In this document: positions 11,469 through 24,072 of the stretch, piece by piece
Layout of the letters: each line of letters opens with the position of its first letter
How positions within the stretch are numbered: the first letter of the stretch is position 1
NCBI GenBank assembly: GCA_018398575.1
Contig: JAGTXZ010000002.1
Coordinates: forward strand, 436,501-500,500
DNA: 64,000 bases
Origin: Ampelomyces quisqualis
Taxonomy: Eukaryota; Ascomycota; Dothideomycetes; Pleosporales; Phaeosphaeriaceae
Direction: 5' to 3'
Translations under genes and position numbers: made by a program
The notes under the pieces: model-generated
The model's input: the letters and a program-made list of their open reading frames with translations, nothing else
The model's database searches: none
What the model was told of the DNA's origin: nothing

Positions 11469-11750
11469 TGTAAGAGGTTTGTATAGCAGTAAAGTTACAA
11501 GAGAATAATAGTAGTATAGGTAGAAGTAAGTTAATTCTTATTCTGCAATTTTAGTGCAAAACCTCCTTTTTGTAGATACAACTAGACACGTATCCTTACA
11601 ACAGAAATGCACTAGGCCTGCGCTAGCGTAGCGCTGTTAAGGCACTAGGGCAGCTATACGCGTTCTACGCGTAAAGACGCTAGGGTAGCGTTGTTGTGGC
11701 GCAGGCGCGTTGCTGCGCAGCTAACAGCTTTACGCTGTACTATCCTTACA
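11469..11750 (-). repeat. C1 LTR (5' LTR relative to gag-pol)
   Basis: The 282-bp LTR keeps canonical TGTAAG and CTTACA ends and matches 4734-5015 with mostly C/T and G/A differences. The C2 LTR at 47490-47771 is the same sequence in reverse orientation. Confidence 0.9.
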
Positions 11751-12379
11751 TTCTAAAAATATTTAAGTAGAGAAAAAATTTACTATAGTATATATATATA
11801 ATATAAATCTATACTTATATCTAGAAAAAACCTTCTTTTAAAACTATATAATTAAAAACTATATATAAGTAATATTAAAATTTAGAAATCTAGAGCTTTC
11901 TATAAAGATAAAAGAGTAACTTTAAGAAACTAAAACTATTGGCTATAAAACGTATACTAGAAGCTAATAACTAATGTAATTGCTATATATTAATTCTTAA
12001 CATAAAAATAGTAATATAAATTAGAGATTGTAAAATACTAGAAGAGAAATTCTACTCTAATCTAAAAAGTAGAGTAAATAATATTACTACAATTACTATA
12101 GAATTACTTATTACTTAGAATAATACAAATACTCTAAATTATTAACTAGATGAAAATAATATTAATATAGAAGAGAATAGATATAGTACTCTAAGAAAAG
12201 CTAGCCTAGATAAATTATCTTAAGAACTAACTGTAAATAAGAAAAAAACAATTTAATATATAGAATATTATAATACTAAAGAAAGAACACTAGAAGATAA
12301 TTTATCTAAAGAAGAGTTAGTATTAAATATCTATATAATAGAAAATTATAAGTCTAAAACTTATTTAGAAAATATAGTA
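11751..12379 (+). pseudogene. Element D interior, right part with acidic open frame
   Basis: D resumes after C1, starting with the right target duplication TTCTA. A plus-strand frame from about 12150 to 12370 is rich in Glu, Asp, Asn and Leu and has few stops, all TAG or TAA. It looks like the acidic C-terminal part of a protein, presumably D's transposase or an accessory protein. No diagnostic motif is seen. Together with 3629-4733 the interior would be about 1.7 kb. Confidence 0.45.
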
Positions 12380-12962
12380 TATTAAAAATAATAGGTAATA
12401 GTAGAAAAAGTATAAATTGTTATTTCTTCTATACTAAATAAACTGCCTAATATATACTCTAAGTATTAGATATAGATTACTAATTCTAGACTTCTTTGTA
12501 ATTCTAGTTACTTGTTATATAGTTTCTAATTTTCAGAAACTAGCTATCTAGTTTTTACTTCTAGCTATCTAGTTTAAGAGTGTAGCTTCTAGTTTTAGAA
12601 GTAACTTATAACTAATATCTAGTTTTACTAGTTTTATTAGATAGTTACTAGGCTTTAGACTCTAGCGTTAAGTTTTAGCTAGTTTTTAATAAGTTTATAT
12701 TGGTTTTGCCTATACTAGGTTATTAAGAGCTCTATAATTTTAGTTCTCTTATAAGTAATTTAGATCCTAGCTGTTACTAGGCCTTTTTAGGACGTTAGGA
12801 TTAATATTAAGAACCTTTAACATCTATCTTTAGAAACAACTAAGTAGGCTAGTCTAGCGCGTATATTAATTGCGTAATCTTAAAAATAAGCTAAGTTCTT
12901 ATAAGCTTTTCTTAAAAATTATATATTTAGTTTATTTAAAATTGCTAGATAAGTGCTAGCGT
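12380..12962 (-). repeat. Element D, right arm, first part
   Basis: This is the reverse complement of the left D arm, starting at its inner end (TATTAAAAATAAT, from TGTTAAAAAT). It breaks at 12962 where A-outer is inserted, and its last four bases GCGT (12959-12962) are one copy of the target duplication. Confidence 0.75.
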
Positions 12963-13145
12963 TGTAGTAGAGCGTTATTTACCTCTAAGGCTTATTAGAT
13001 TTAATGTAGAATTAAATATATTATTATTAGGTGTGTATATCTATTATTCTGTCTTCTAATAGCTCTTTAGCTATTATATCTTGTCTATACCCTTAGCTGT
13101 GCCTTAGGCGTCCTTTAGACTTACTTTCTATGTTACTTTACTACA
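12963..13145 (-). repeat. A-outer LTR (3' LTR relative to pol)
   Basis: The 183-bp LTR has canonical TG and CA ends. It is followed on the inside by TCCTTCCTCT, which is the polypurine tract AGAGGAAGGA on the coding strand. Confidence 0.9.
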
Positions 13146-13419
13146 TCCTTCCTCTAATCTATAGAAAGAAGCTTCTTTTCTTTTATACTAAACGCAAAAC
13201 TAAAATACTTAAATAAAAGAACTAGCTCCTAAGAAAAAACAACTTTAAACTTTTTGTAATACTAAAGTAGTAACTAACAGGCCTTTAGTAAAGGAGCAGT
13301 GCTTATTTATAATCTTTCCTGTCTCTTTATATTACTATCTAACTCTCTTACTTAAACGCTAAAGTAGTATTAGCCTATATTATTTTAACTTTACCTAGTA
13401 TTATAGTAGTATTGCCTAG

Positions 13420-14279
13420 GCAGACTTGCGTTGCAACTGCAAACGCTTTAGACTACTTCTATTATAACAAGTCTTGCGTTAGCTAACTTTACCTTACCTT
13501 TTAGCTCTACTTTCTTTTTAGCTACTTTACTCTACGCTTCTTTCTCTCTTAACTTACCTAACGCGTAACTTTACTACTACTATACTATAATTAGCTGCTT
13601 AACTTCTTTACCTTATTAACAAGCGTTTTAACTAGCTCTAGCTTAGTTTATATTATCTACTTATTACTTTCTTACTTTACTACTTCTATTTGCTTTTAAA
13701 GTAACTTATTTATATATAGCTACACTACTTTACTCTAGCGTACGCTTTACTCTCTTACCTACTTAGCTACCTCTTTTTGTAATTTAGCGTATTCTTACTT
13801 TAGGTTTCTAAGTTTCTAGCTTAGCTATTATTAATAGTTGCTTAGTTAACGCTTTACCTTTAGTTAATTAGAATTTTTCTAATATACGTGCCTAATACTT
13901 TCTTAGCCTCTTAGTTATACTCTGCCTTTATCTTTAAGCTATAATAAAGAACAAGCTTGTTCCTAGGCCTAATAGAAATACTTGCTTTCTAGTTTACAGA
14001 TACCTAGTTAACTATTCTAGCTACAGTAATGTAATTAACTAGAGTAAGTGCTAGTTTATTAATAAGTTAAGCTAAACGCGTACTAATATTTGCGCTAGTT
14101 AAATTAAACAAAGATAGGAAGCTAAGCTACCTTCTTATTGCTAAGCTCTAGTTAGTTTTTATTACTCTTAAGTCTGCAGGAAAAACTTTTAGGCCTTATC
14201 TACTACTACTTACTATTAGCTCTTATTTAGAAGCTAAGTAGGTAAGCTTAGTTGTTAAGACTAATAGGCTTCTATATAT
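13420..14279 (+). pseudogene. A-outer antisense accessory frame 1, first part
   Basis: This plus-strand frame is opposite to A-outer gag-pol and lies next to the 3' LTR. It is rich in Leu, Ser, Thr and Tyr, with RIP-type stops, and is clearest from about 13921 to the junction at 14279. A-inner interrupts it there; when A-inner and one ATAT are removed the frame continues without a shift into 24073. That continuity across a 9.8-kb insertion is good evidence that it was one coding sequence. No known domain is recognised. Its start is not defined. Confidence 0.5.
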
Positions 14280-14462
14280 TATAGGAGAGCGTTATTTACC
14301 TTTAAGGCCTATTAGATTTGATATAGAATTAAATATATTATTATTAGGTGTGTGTGTGTCTAGTGTTATACTCTAATAGCCTTTTAGCTATTATATCTTG
14401 CCTACGCTCTTAGCTATACCCTAAGCGTCCTTTAGACTTACTTCCTATACTACTTTACTATA
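14280..14462 (-). repeat. A-inner LTR (3' LTR relative to pol)
   Basis: Starts TATAGGAGAGCG (from TGTAGTAGAGCG) and ends TTTACTATA (from TTTACTACA). The inside flank TCCCTCCTCT gives the purine tract AGAGGAGGGA on the coding strand. Confidence 0.88.
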
Positions 14463-14639
14463 TCCCTCCTCTAATCTATAGAAAGAGGCTTCTTTTCTTT
14501 TATACTAAAAGCAAACCTAAAAGGCTTAAACAAAAAGAACTAACTCCTAAGGAAAAATAACTCTAAACTTTTTGTAATGCAAGATAGTAGCTAATAGGCC
14601 TTTAGTAAAAGAGTAGTGCCTGTTTATAATCTTTCTTTC

Positions 14640-16020
14640 TCTTTATGTTACTAACAGACTTTTTCTCTAAGAATTTGCGCGATTGCAGTTTGTTAACTCT
14701 AGCAAGAAAGCTTAGTAGCTTTAGGGCTCTAAGTAAGTCTAGTCTACTAGATTTTGCAAAGTTGTTAGCTAGAAAAGCTTGTTAAAGCCTAGACTTTAAT
14801 GCTAGCAAGGTCTCTAAAAACTCCTCTAAAGCTAGCTACAATTCTAAGAAGCTCTTAGGCACTCTTTCTTCTAGCAAGCGTTGCATTTCTAGTCTATCTA
14901 TAAGAGGCTATAGAGTTAAGAAGTTGCCTTGCAAGAAGGCTTAGTTAGATCCTAAGTTAGCTGTAGTTAATAAGGATGTTAAGGAGGATACTAACAATAC
15001 TGTTATTAATAAGGCTTTAGCTTAGCTTAATGTTAATAGGCCTTTAACTAGTGCAAAGTGTAGCGTTAATAATACTAGCTTAGAAGCTAGCAATAGCAAT
15101 CTATTAGTTAGGAATATTAACATTGTTAGGAAAATACAACGTTAGCAACATCTGCGATATTAGCAACACTGTTAGAACAGTTAACTAGACAGTTCTTAAC
15201 TGTACTTAACTGTTCCTAGAGTCCTCTATTTGTTCTAGCTGCCTAATTAGACTGAAACGCTCAAATTAATCTGCCTAATCTACTGGACCTACCTGCCCCA
15301 CCCGCGCAATTACGTTATTATCCTAAAAACTAAAAATATAGAGCTTGATTTTCTCTTTAAAACGTACTTTTTAGATTTCTTATAGCTGCTCTTGTTGTTA
15401 AGATGCAAGGTAGTGAAGTTTGTAGAGTTTTAAAGTTCTTTGCTAAGGCTTGTTTTTGCTAAAGCTCTAGCACTTTAACTAGATAATATATTATATTTTT
15501 TATTAAAGAAATAGTAACTAAAGTGCAGATTTTACTTTAGGACATTTTATTATAGTATATTATATAGGGGGTGCGTAGATCTATTGTGTTGAACATACTT
15601 AAAGTTTTTTTAAAACAGTTTATAACTTTAACGCGCTATATCTTAATAACTAGAGCAGCTACAAAAATTCTAAATAGTGCATTTTAAAGAGGGAATTCCG
15701 CTCTATATTTTGTATTTTTAGGTTACTTACGTAAATATGAAAATACAGCAATACAGTCACGTGAGTAAAATTAGCAACATTAGCAACACTAGCGACTCTG
15801 TTAGATCTAGCAACTCTGTTAGGTTGCTGTCAGGTTACTGTCAGGTCGCTAGTAACTAGAAGTAAGTAGGGCAACTTTAGCAAATTGTCTAGTAGACAGT
15901 ATTGCTGTTAGGCTGCCGCAGGTTGCAGCAATTGGGCCAATCAGATTAATCTTAAATTTTCCTAACAATAGATGTCTTAAGTAATAGCTTAGGTAGTATA
16001 AACAACTTCTCTAACAATTA
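14640..16020 (+). pseudogene. A-inner remnant of antisense accessory frame 1
   Basis: From about 14677 a plus-strand frame runs with only three or four RIP-type stops to 15122, is interrupted by the inverted-repeat element, and resumes at 15969. It is Ser-, Lys- and Asn/Asp-rich and equals the C-terminal part of A-outer frame 1 (24541-25047). The upstream half of frame 1 and the whole of frame 2 are missing here, so this copy has lost most of the module. The relatively good preservation of the frame suggests it was protein-coding before RIP. Confidence 0.5.
15123..15968. mobile_element. 846-bp non-autonomous inverted-repeat element, little RIP
   Basis: The ends TTGTTAGGAAAAT and ATTTTCCTAACAA are perfect 13-bp inverted repeats. 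Comparison with A-outer near 24995 shows the uninterrupted target, so this is an insertion, with at most a 2-bp AT duplication. Inside there is a second pair of inverted arms, about 15330-15392 and 15652-15721. CpA is frequent (TTAGCAACATTAGCAACAC and similar), unlike the surroundings. No coding frame is apparent, so it is probably a MITE-like derivative of a DNA transposon; the parent family is unknown. Confidence 0.7.
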
Positions 16021-16199
16021 GAGTTCTTTGTTATAGATCTTGTTTTTGTAGTAGCTTACTATAAGATTAACTCTCCTCTTTTAACGCATCTTTAGAATTT
16101 ATAGTTATGCTAAAGAGCACTACTTTTCCCCTCTTCTATAAAAAAGAGGTCTCTTTTCTTTTCTAACTTTACTTTAATTGCTACTCTATTATATACTTT

Positions 16200-19100
16200 C
16201 TTGCTATCTATCTTGTTATTGTAGATGCCTTAAAGCTATCCTTATAACTTTATACTTAGATCTATTAAAGTTTAGGTTCTTTTTAATATGCACTCTAATA
16301 GCCCTTTGGCGCAATTCTACTAACTATTCTAAATCTAAACGTTTATTCTTATTTGCCCTAGTAGCATTATAGAGCTATTCTAAGTACTAGCGCGCTACTA
16401 ATTCTCCTACTAGTTGCAGGATATCTTGCCTATAGCTAGGAAGCGCCTAGTCTATAGTCTTGTTAGTAGATAGGCTCTAGTTAATAAGCTTTAGTTCTAT
16501 TTTAGTACGCTAATAGAACTTCTTTAACCTGTTGCCTAGCGTGTAGCTTTAAAACAGTGCTCTATTAAGCTCCTTAAGGTTATACTAGCTCTTCTCTCTA
16601 ATCTTATATATTCTAAATAGCTCTTGCTATTTTAAAAGAAACTTGCTAAGCACTAATTAGTTGTTGTTGTAGTAGGAATCTCTTAGTAACACTAGGTTGC
16701 TAACCTTTAACTTGTCTGTTCTTATAACTCTGCTCTTATTAAAGTAGTCCTTGTTATTATTTCTTAGTTAGACTATTCTAGTAATAGATTCTTGTAACCT
16801 AATATCTTTCTTTTTAAATTAACAAGCTCTTATAGCTAAGAGCAAAGTAGTATTAGTTACTTCTTTCTAGAGTAGAGTCTGCTAGGTTAGTATACACAAT
16901 TTAATAGGTAGTACATACTTATAACTATATATAAGAAAAGCTAGAGTTTTTCTAGTTGCGCGCTTAATACTAGTCTAATTAGCCTATAGAACTTAGTCTA
17001 AGTAGTTAACCTATATTCTACTAAGCTTCTTTAAGGCATCTACTATTAGCGTGTGTTCTTGTTTAATAAAGCCTTAACTCTGTAGATAATAGGCGCTAGC
17101 TACTACTCTATAGATTCCAAATTGCTGTTGCAGGTTAATTAGTAGATGCTTGTTTTTAGGCTCTCTATTAACTAAAATTTTAAGTAGTAAGCCCTATTAG
17201 CAAAAGACTTTTTGTTCTAGAAACTTAATAATAGATGCTAAATCTGCGTTTAATAGGGCTTTAGCTTTAACCTACTGCGTTATAGTGTATTAGGCTACTA
17301 CAAGAAACTTCTTGCCTCTAGCTAGAAGTATATAAACTATATCTATTAATATCTAGCCAAAGGGTATTGTTAGAAGAGTTGTTAGCTAGAGTTTCTCTTA
17401 AACTGTTATTAAGGCGTGTACCTAACACTCTAGGCATAACTTAACGTAAGACTTAATATCCTTATATTATCCTTCTTAATAATAACGCGCCTATACTTTA
17501 CGCTATATACCTTTTTTTCTCTAGTGTCCTAATTTATTATGCATAGCTTTAATAATAGCTAAGCGTTTATTAGGCTTGTCTACAACTTAACGCAGCAGGC
17601 ACTTTCTAGTTAGTATTAAGAAAAGGTACTTCTTTCTTACTGTTAATTTAAGTGCTCTTCTTATAAACTTTTTTATTTTGGCTCTTAAAAGACTATTAGG
17701 CTGTTAGCAGAATAGAATCTATTAAGCCTAGGCCTAAGATTCCTTACTATAGGCTTTATTTAATAGTTAGTCTTTAAAGCTAAGATTAGCTTTATAGCTG
17801 CTATAATGTAGGTTAGCTGCGCGCAGGTGTAGAGTAATAACAAGCTGTACTAAATTTAACTAAGCGTTAATAAAGTTCTTAATATCTTTCTCTAGCTTAT
17901 TAGGTAGCTTCTACTCTAGTTCTTTAGGTCTTCTTAAAAGAGCGTTAGCTACTACGTTTCTCTTGCCTTTAATATAGACTATGTTAAATTCCTATATATT
18001 AAGAAGCGCTAGCTACTACGTAACAAGAGCTTTTTGTAAGTTAGTTACACTTTGCTAAAGCTATATAACTAGTGTCTTTACGTCTGTTTTAACAATAAAC
18101 TCTACTCTATATAAATAGGTCTAAAACTTCTTTAGTGCTAGAAGCAAGGCTTTGCATTTGTATTTTCCTAAGTCCTAATTTTATTTAGACTTAGACTAAA
18201 CTCTACTTTTGTACTAGATAAAGTGCTAATAACCCTTTAGATCTAGCTGCATAAAAACTGCGCCCTAACTCTTTTAACTACTATTAACAAATACAACAAT
18301 TAGAAGTAACAGCTTATTATAAGAAATAGAGACAAGCGCTAGCGTAGAACACAGCGCGCGCTTTAATTTATCTATTGCGCTTTGCTATTCTAAAGACTAC
18401 TTAAAGGGCGTATTTTTGCGCAGCAGGCAGAATAGTAGTTCTAAAATAATACTAAAATGCTTAATCTACACTCTGTAATATACGTATATGCTAATAAACA
18501 TTTAAACATCTTTCTAATCTCTATAGAGCAGCTAGGAGAGAACCTTCTTAATTTTCTTGTAATTAGGATAGCAGCTAGCAGCGTTAAACTAATAACCTAC
18601 TACAACTATAGACGCGTAACAGAAGTCTAATTTATAGCCTAATATTATAGCTTCTGCTTACTTAATGTCTGCTAATATAGCGTCTATATTGCAGAGGTGT
18701 TCTGCAACGTATTTTCTAATACCTAGTTTAATCTTCCTTTTGTTATAGTAGGACTTTAGTCTCTTAATGCAAATGTTATCTAAGTAAGGCCTACAGCGTT
18801 CTAGAATGTAATCTTAGCATATTGTAGTTATAACGTGTACAAATTTAGCAACTAAATTTGTTATACCTATAGGTAGCGTATACTAGCGTACTAGTCTAAT
18901 AGGTATATAGAACGCTATTACGTCTTAGGAGTCCTTATGCAGCTCTAATTAGTTGTACTCTAAAAAGAAGTTAAGTAAGCTTATAATTACGCAACTAGCA
19001 AAATCTTCTACAAATTTATCTAGATTAGGTAGTAGGTTTACATTACAAATTGTAACTTTATTAATCTTTTACGCGTTATTAATAAGTTAATATCCTTTGT

Positions 19101-21690
19101 CTTTCTTAGCTACTAGAAACTATAGGTTTTAGTACTAGCTTCTGCATAGTTTAAGAGCCTCTTAGTTAATACGTTTCTATACTATTTTAACTACTACTTC
19201 TCTAAGTTTTTAAAGGATAGGGAACTAATTAGCTTACTACGCCTTATAAGGAATAGTGTTGATTTTAATTAGAAGTACTACCTTATAGCTAACTTATCCT
19301 AATTTACTAAAGTTCTAGGCTAGGGTAGCTTCTTGTCTGTAAAGTAGCTCCTTTAGTATAGCTTGTTCTTGTAGGAGCAGATCTAGAAAGATCTTTATCT
19401 TTAACAGGCGTTTAGGCGTAAGCCTTATGCCTCTAGAGAACTTTGCGTATTGTAGCTTAAAGTAGCTAAAGAATAGAGCGTTCTTCTTATTTAGTACCTG
19501 TTAACTACGCGCACGCTCTTTCTAATCTTTATACCTACTAATATCTCTTAGAGCCTATCCTAAGTTATCTACTAGCTAGACCTTTTAAGCTTTTTGCTTA
19601 TGTAAAGTACTAATATTAAAGAAGACGTTGTTTAATTGTAGATTAGTTATGCGCTTTAACTAAATTGTTATTACTTTAACAAGTAACTCTTTCTTACTAG
19701 TTATTTTACTAAGCTCTTGCTTCTAGAAGCTCTTAGCACTAATATTAATCCTAAGACTCTAAGAGAGCTGCCTTACAACACTTGCTATAATATTCTAAGA
19801 GTAGTAGCCTACGCTATTGCTAATAAGTATATATATTCTATTACTGTTACTAATAATAATAGATCTGTTAGGCCCTGCGCCTATAGTGCCTACACCTAGC
19901 TACTAGAAGAACTGTGTTTCTAAAGAAATAATTAGTAATAAAGATTTCTGTTAGAGCTACTCTATTACTAACTTTATTACTAGCTAATTCTTACTTAGAG
20001 TATTAGAGTCTATTTAAAGCTGTATTAAGCTTATTTAATAGTTGTAGTCTAGCTATGTAACAGGTTTAGATAGGAGTAAAACGCTAGCAATTACGCTCTT
20101 CTAACATTTTCTACAAGAGGCCTAGAGTAGAGTCCTAGCGCGTTAATCTAATTACCTCTTATACACACAAATCTTGTACTGTATTTACTATCCTTACTAA
20201 AGATTTAGTAGTAGGTTAGCCTATTAGTAGCGTACTTAATTCTAGCTTAAGTGTCTGTTAGAAAGAGATTGCCTAGAATAATTAGGTTTGTGCACTCCTT
20301 AAGGATAAAGAAGCTAGTGCAGATTTTAATCCTTCTAATAGTAATAGGTACTCTCTATACAATGCCTAAGAACTCTTTAGTTAAACTATTTACTGCTACT
20401 ATTTTTGCAGTTCTTATACTCTTTAGCAGAGACGTAATTAGAAGCATAGCTTATTTTGCTATTTTTCTTTTTATAGTGTTAAGCTCTGCGCTAGAGTTAA
20501 TAAGGCTAAGAAACTAGGTCCTCTTAATGTTAATAGGTACTTTTAAGCACTCTCTTCTAAAGTGCTTTACGCCTAAGGCTTAATTATACTTTCTCTAATA
20601 GTAAGTAGGCTTGCAAAAGTCCTTGTTAGTAGCAAGCTTAAGGCCTAGTTCTTTATTGCGTTAGATGTACCTTTTAATCTAGCTAATATCTAGATCTAAC
20701 TAGTGTTTAGTATTAATACTAAAGCACTTACTTACTTTTCTATTTACTGCCTTAACAAGCATGTAGTCTAGAAGTAAGCCCTAGGTTAGTAAGTTAACAC
20801 TAGCTCTTATAGTAGGTTAGTCTCTATCTAAGTCTTTGTTAGCGCTTTTAACTATTGTGTAGCGTGTTAGAGCAACTAAAAGGTTCTTAAACTTAGCTAG
20901 CGTGTAGCTTGCTTAGAATAGTTTCTTCTTAACCTCTAGTATGTTGCTAATAATAGTCTTAAGTAGTAATAGAACTAGAGTGTTAAGAATGCGCTAAATA
21001 ACTAATTAAGCGTTAGCCTTAAACTTCTAGACTAGTAACTGCTTCTTTAGGTTCTTTTCTTTTTGCTCTACTGCGTAGGTAAGCTTTAACAGCCCTTTAG
21101 TTAGTTAGGTAACCTCTTCTATTTTTATATCTCCTAATTTCTTATTACTTGCAAATTAAACTAAGTAGTCTTACTCTAACTTTTTACTTATAAAGTAGCT
21201 GTTATTCCTGTCCCTATAGCCTTTTAAGTGTAGGATTCTATTAACTAGCTTCTAAGGTAGCTTCTGAACCTAAACCTAACTGTATACAGGTTAACTGTTA
21301 CTGTGTTTTACTTAGTTTTAGCTAATAACTGCAGCTAATACTAAGCTGCTGTTAGTAAGAAGTTTCTTAGATTTAGTTATAAGGTAGTCTAATATATCCT
21401 AATACTTGTTATAGTTTACTTTTAACAGCGCTTCTAAGGTGTTAGGCACTAGCTGTATAGAAACTGCGTTGTTCTTAATAGAAATAGAGAGATTAGGTCT
21501 ACCTATAAATTTAGATTTAACCTTAAAAGAGTCTACGTTACGTTTTAGAAAGCGCCTTTTAATTTTAGCTAAAATAGTCTTAGCCTATTGTGTGTTACTA
21601 AGGCTAGTAACTCTATTCTATAGATTGTTAGGTGTTCCCTATTAGAGTATGTTACGTTTGTTAAGGAAGTACTAGCTATTAGTAATAAAG
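16200..21690 (-). pseudogene. pol: A-inner pol: protease, RT, RNase H, integrase
   Basis: Right to left: a linker, protease (about 20560-20150), RT (about 19500-18600) with VAKKDKGY and a LINN..KINKVTI block, RNase H (about 18500-17900), integrase (about 17800-16700) and a GPY/F-like end. There is no chromodomain, unlike families B and C. The same domain order is clearer in the plus-oriented copy A3 (58930-63300). Scattered TAG/TAA codons destroy the frame. Short open frames on the opposite strand in this stretch are shadows of it. Confidence 0.8.
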
Positions 21691-23780
21691 CCTCTTAGTG
21701 TTAGGTAGTTCTGCTTTAAATGCCTAGTCTTATTACAAACCTAACAGTTTATCTTAAAGCTGCTTAGTAGTTTTCTACTAAGACGTCCCTGCTAGTAACT
21801 CTAATTGTTGTTTAAGTAGCTGTAGTTCTAGCTATTACGCTAATAGTTATTATTTCTCTATGCTTACTGCTGTTGCCTATAGTTCTAATAGCCTTAGTTC
21901 TATAGAGCTAGCTAAGGTATATATAGTTGTAGGGCTTCTAATTGCTCTTTAGTTTGCTTGCAAACTAAGGCATAAATAACTAGATTGTTTATAAGCTCTG
22001 CTTTGCAAGAGGTCTATTACATGCTCTATAGCTACTGCTTAATAGTTATTTAGTTAAGCCTAAGCTATAGCATCTTATCTATAAAGTTATCTACTTTATT
22101 CTTTATAGGCGCTGTACTAGAAGGAGCTTGCTTACGCTAGTTTCTAGATAGAGTGCTCTTTGTTAGTAACTAAAGAGTAGCAGGTTAGAAGTTTATTTTT
22201 AGCTTAATTCTAGGTTTAAAGTTGTTTTGTTGCAGTAGAGCTAATAGTTGATTACCTACTAGTTCTACTTTAAACTCTACCTCTAGTTTAAAGGCTCTTA
22301 TAGCTTCTACTAGATTTAACATACGTGCTTTCTTCTCTACTTTTAGGCGCTTTGCTAGATAGTCTTAGATCTTTTTATACTTAAAGTCCTTTAGGGTGTT
22401 TGTTTTTAAGCTAAACTTCTCTAGAATCTTTGTTGCGTGTTAGAGTAGCAGTCCCTTAATAAGGTAGTAGCTGTAACAGTTTTTATTAATAGTGCCTGCT
22501 TTAATACACCTTTTACTGCAGATTTAAAAGTCCTGCAAGTAGTCTCTAATCTTTAGGTCTAATCTTATTTGGTACTAACCTAGCTAGTGTTTAAAGTACT
22601 CTACACGCTTTTCTTGTTAACCTTTGTTATTGTTTTTAAAGCGTTGTTAAAGGCTATTGCAGAGCTCTCTCTATAAGTAGTTGTCCTAGGCTTCTGTATA
22701 CTCTTTAGACGCCTGTATAATAGTCCTCTGTCTTAGCTTATAGTAGGCTACTAGTCTGTTAATTATTATCTAGTCTGTAAAGCTATAGTATTTTAAGAAG
22801 TTCTTAAAACGCTCTAGAAAGTCTGTAACGTTAGTACTATTAAATAACAGTATGTTTTCTGCTAGGTAGGACAGTAACTACGTTGTGTACAATAGAGGCT
22901 ACACTTAGTTAAGAAACTCTACTAGTATCTAAAGGGCCCTTAATATTAAGTTATCTTAGCCTATGCTTCTGTGCCTAGAGTGCCTTTCTAATAGCTGTTT
23001 AGCCTACTTCTCTAGCGCACTACTTATATTTGCGCTAGTTTTTTTTATTAACTCTATAAGCGTTAGTAGTAGAGCTTTCTGTTTGTTAGAGTATTTAAGG
23101 CGTTGCTAGCTTAATGTGCTGTTAAGTAGTTTTGTGTTATCTTTACATTACTTTTGTAAGCTACCTAAATAGTAGTTAGAGCTTATTTAAATAAACTAAA
23201 GAAGAGTAATAGCCTAGAAGACTAGGATTAAGGTTATTGCTTTGTATAGAGTTGCTGAAAAACTAAAAGCTTAAGCTTTTTTAATATCTGATAGCGCTTC
23301 TGTTGTAAAGTCTACTAATTTCTTCCTAATTTCTTTATACCTGCTGTCTAAGTAATTGTTAGTTTTCTTCTTTTTCTAACTACCTATTTTAATGTCTTCT
23401 TTAGTCTACTCTTAGTTGTTTCTACTATCTATGCTCTAGAACTTCTTTAGTATACTATATGCTTAGTAGGGCGCAATAGCTTTGTGCTTTTGCTTAGCCT
23501 AATATAGCTTTAGCTACAGCTTACGTCTTACTTCTTTAGCTATTGCTCTGCTTTTTAGAGTCTACTTAATCCCTCTTCTAACTTAATTCTAGTAGTAGCT
23601 AATCTAGGTACTTTAGATAGGCGTTACTCTAGGCCCTCTAGATAGGCGTTGCTCTAGATCCTACTTTCTGTTCCTCTAATCTTAGAGTACTAACTCTATG
23701 TCCTTAGAATAGATACTAATTATATTCTAGAGAGAACTATAGTAGCTTACTAAACACTTGTTAGACTGTTAAGTTCCTAT
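21691..23780 (-). pseudogene. gag: A-inner gag
   Basis: Minus-strand frame from near the right LTR. It contains a gag core with MLLFN and TDFLERFKNFLKYY motifs (around 22860-22780) and a zinc knuckle at 21705-21746, with C-x2-C, then H, and Tyr in place of the last Cys (TGY to TAY). The copy is uninterrupted, so it gives the gag layout that B1 and B2 break in the other A copies. Confidence 0.7.
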
Positions 23781-23885
23781 AATTCCTAGGTTACAAGGAC
23801 TATAGAAGAGCGTAGGTGTATACGCAGTGCGCAGCCTTCTAAGGCCTAGGCTAATAGGAATTTAGAGTTGTAATTAGTTGCTATA

Positions 23886-24068
23886 TAGAGTAAAGCGTTG
23901 TTTACCTCTAAGGCCTATTAGATTTGATATAGAATTAAATATATTATTATTAGGTGTATATGTGTCTAGTGTTGTGCTCTAATAGCCTTTTAGCTATTGT
24001 ATCTTGCCTACGCTCTTAGCTGTGCCCTAAGCGTCCTTTAGACTTACTTCCTATACTACTTTACTATA
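23886..24068 (-). repeat. A-inner LTR (5' LTR relative to gag-pol)
   Basis: 183 bp, starts TAGAGTAAAGCG and ends TTTACTATA, with both canonical ends mutated. ATAT follows at 24069-24072. Confidence 0.85.
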
Positions 24069-24072
24069 ATAT

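Larger units (their letters stand above)
4734..11750 (-). mobile_element. Ty3/gypsy chromovirus C1, complete with two LTRs, RIP-inactivated
   Basis: The element of 7,017 bp has two 282-bp LTRs, 4734-5015 and 11469-11750, flanked by TCCTA (4729-4733) and TTCTA (11751-11755), a 5-bp duplication with one C to T change. Gag and pol are read on the minus strand: gag near the right LTR, then protease, RT, RNase H, integrase and a C-terminal chromodomain, ending at 6513. A purine-rich tract, seen on the minus strand just inside the left LTR (about 5016-5035), fits a polypurine tract and agrees with this orientation. A plus-strand accessory frame occupies 5155-6297. Many TAG and TAA codons make every frame non-functional. 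It inserted into element D. Confidence 0.9.
14280..24068 (-). mobile_element. Ty3/gypsy element A-inner, nested in A-outer
   Basis: Both LTRs are 183 bp (14280-14462 and 23886-24068) and belong to the same family as those of A-outer. ATAT flanks each side (14276-14279 and 24069-24072). The element is oriented like its host, with gag-pol on the minus strand. Compared with A-outer it lacks most of the antisense accessory module, keeping only about 0.5 kb of frame 1, and it carries an 846-bp inverted-repeat element (15123-15968). It is inactivated by RIP. Confidence 0.9.

Noticed and set aside
16178..21645. Short plus-strand frames at 16178-16372, 19717-19899, 20251-20517 and 21439-21645
   Set aside because: They lie antisense to A-inner pol, whose minus-strand domains explain this stretch; hydrophobic residues are a by-product of AT-rich sequence.
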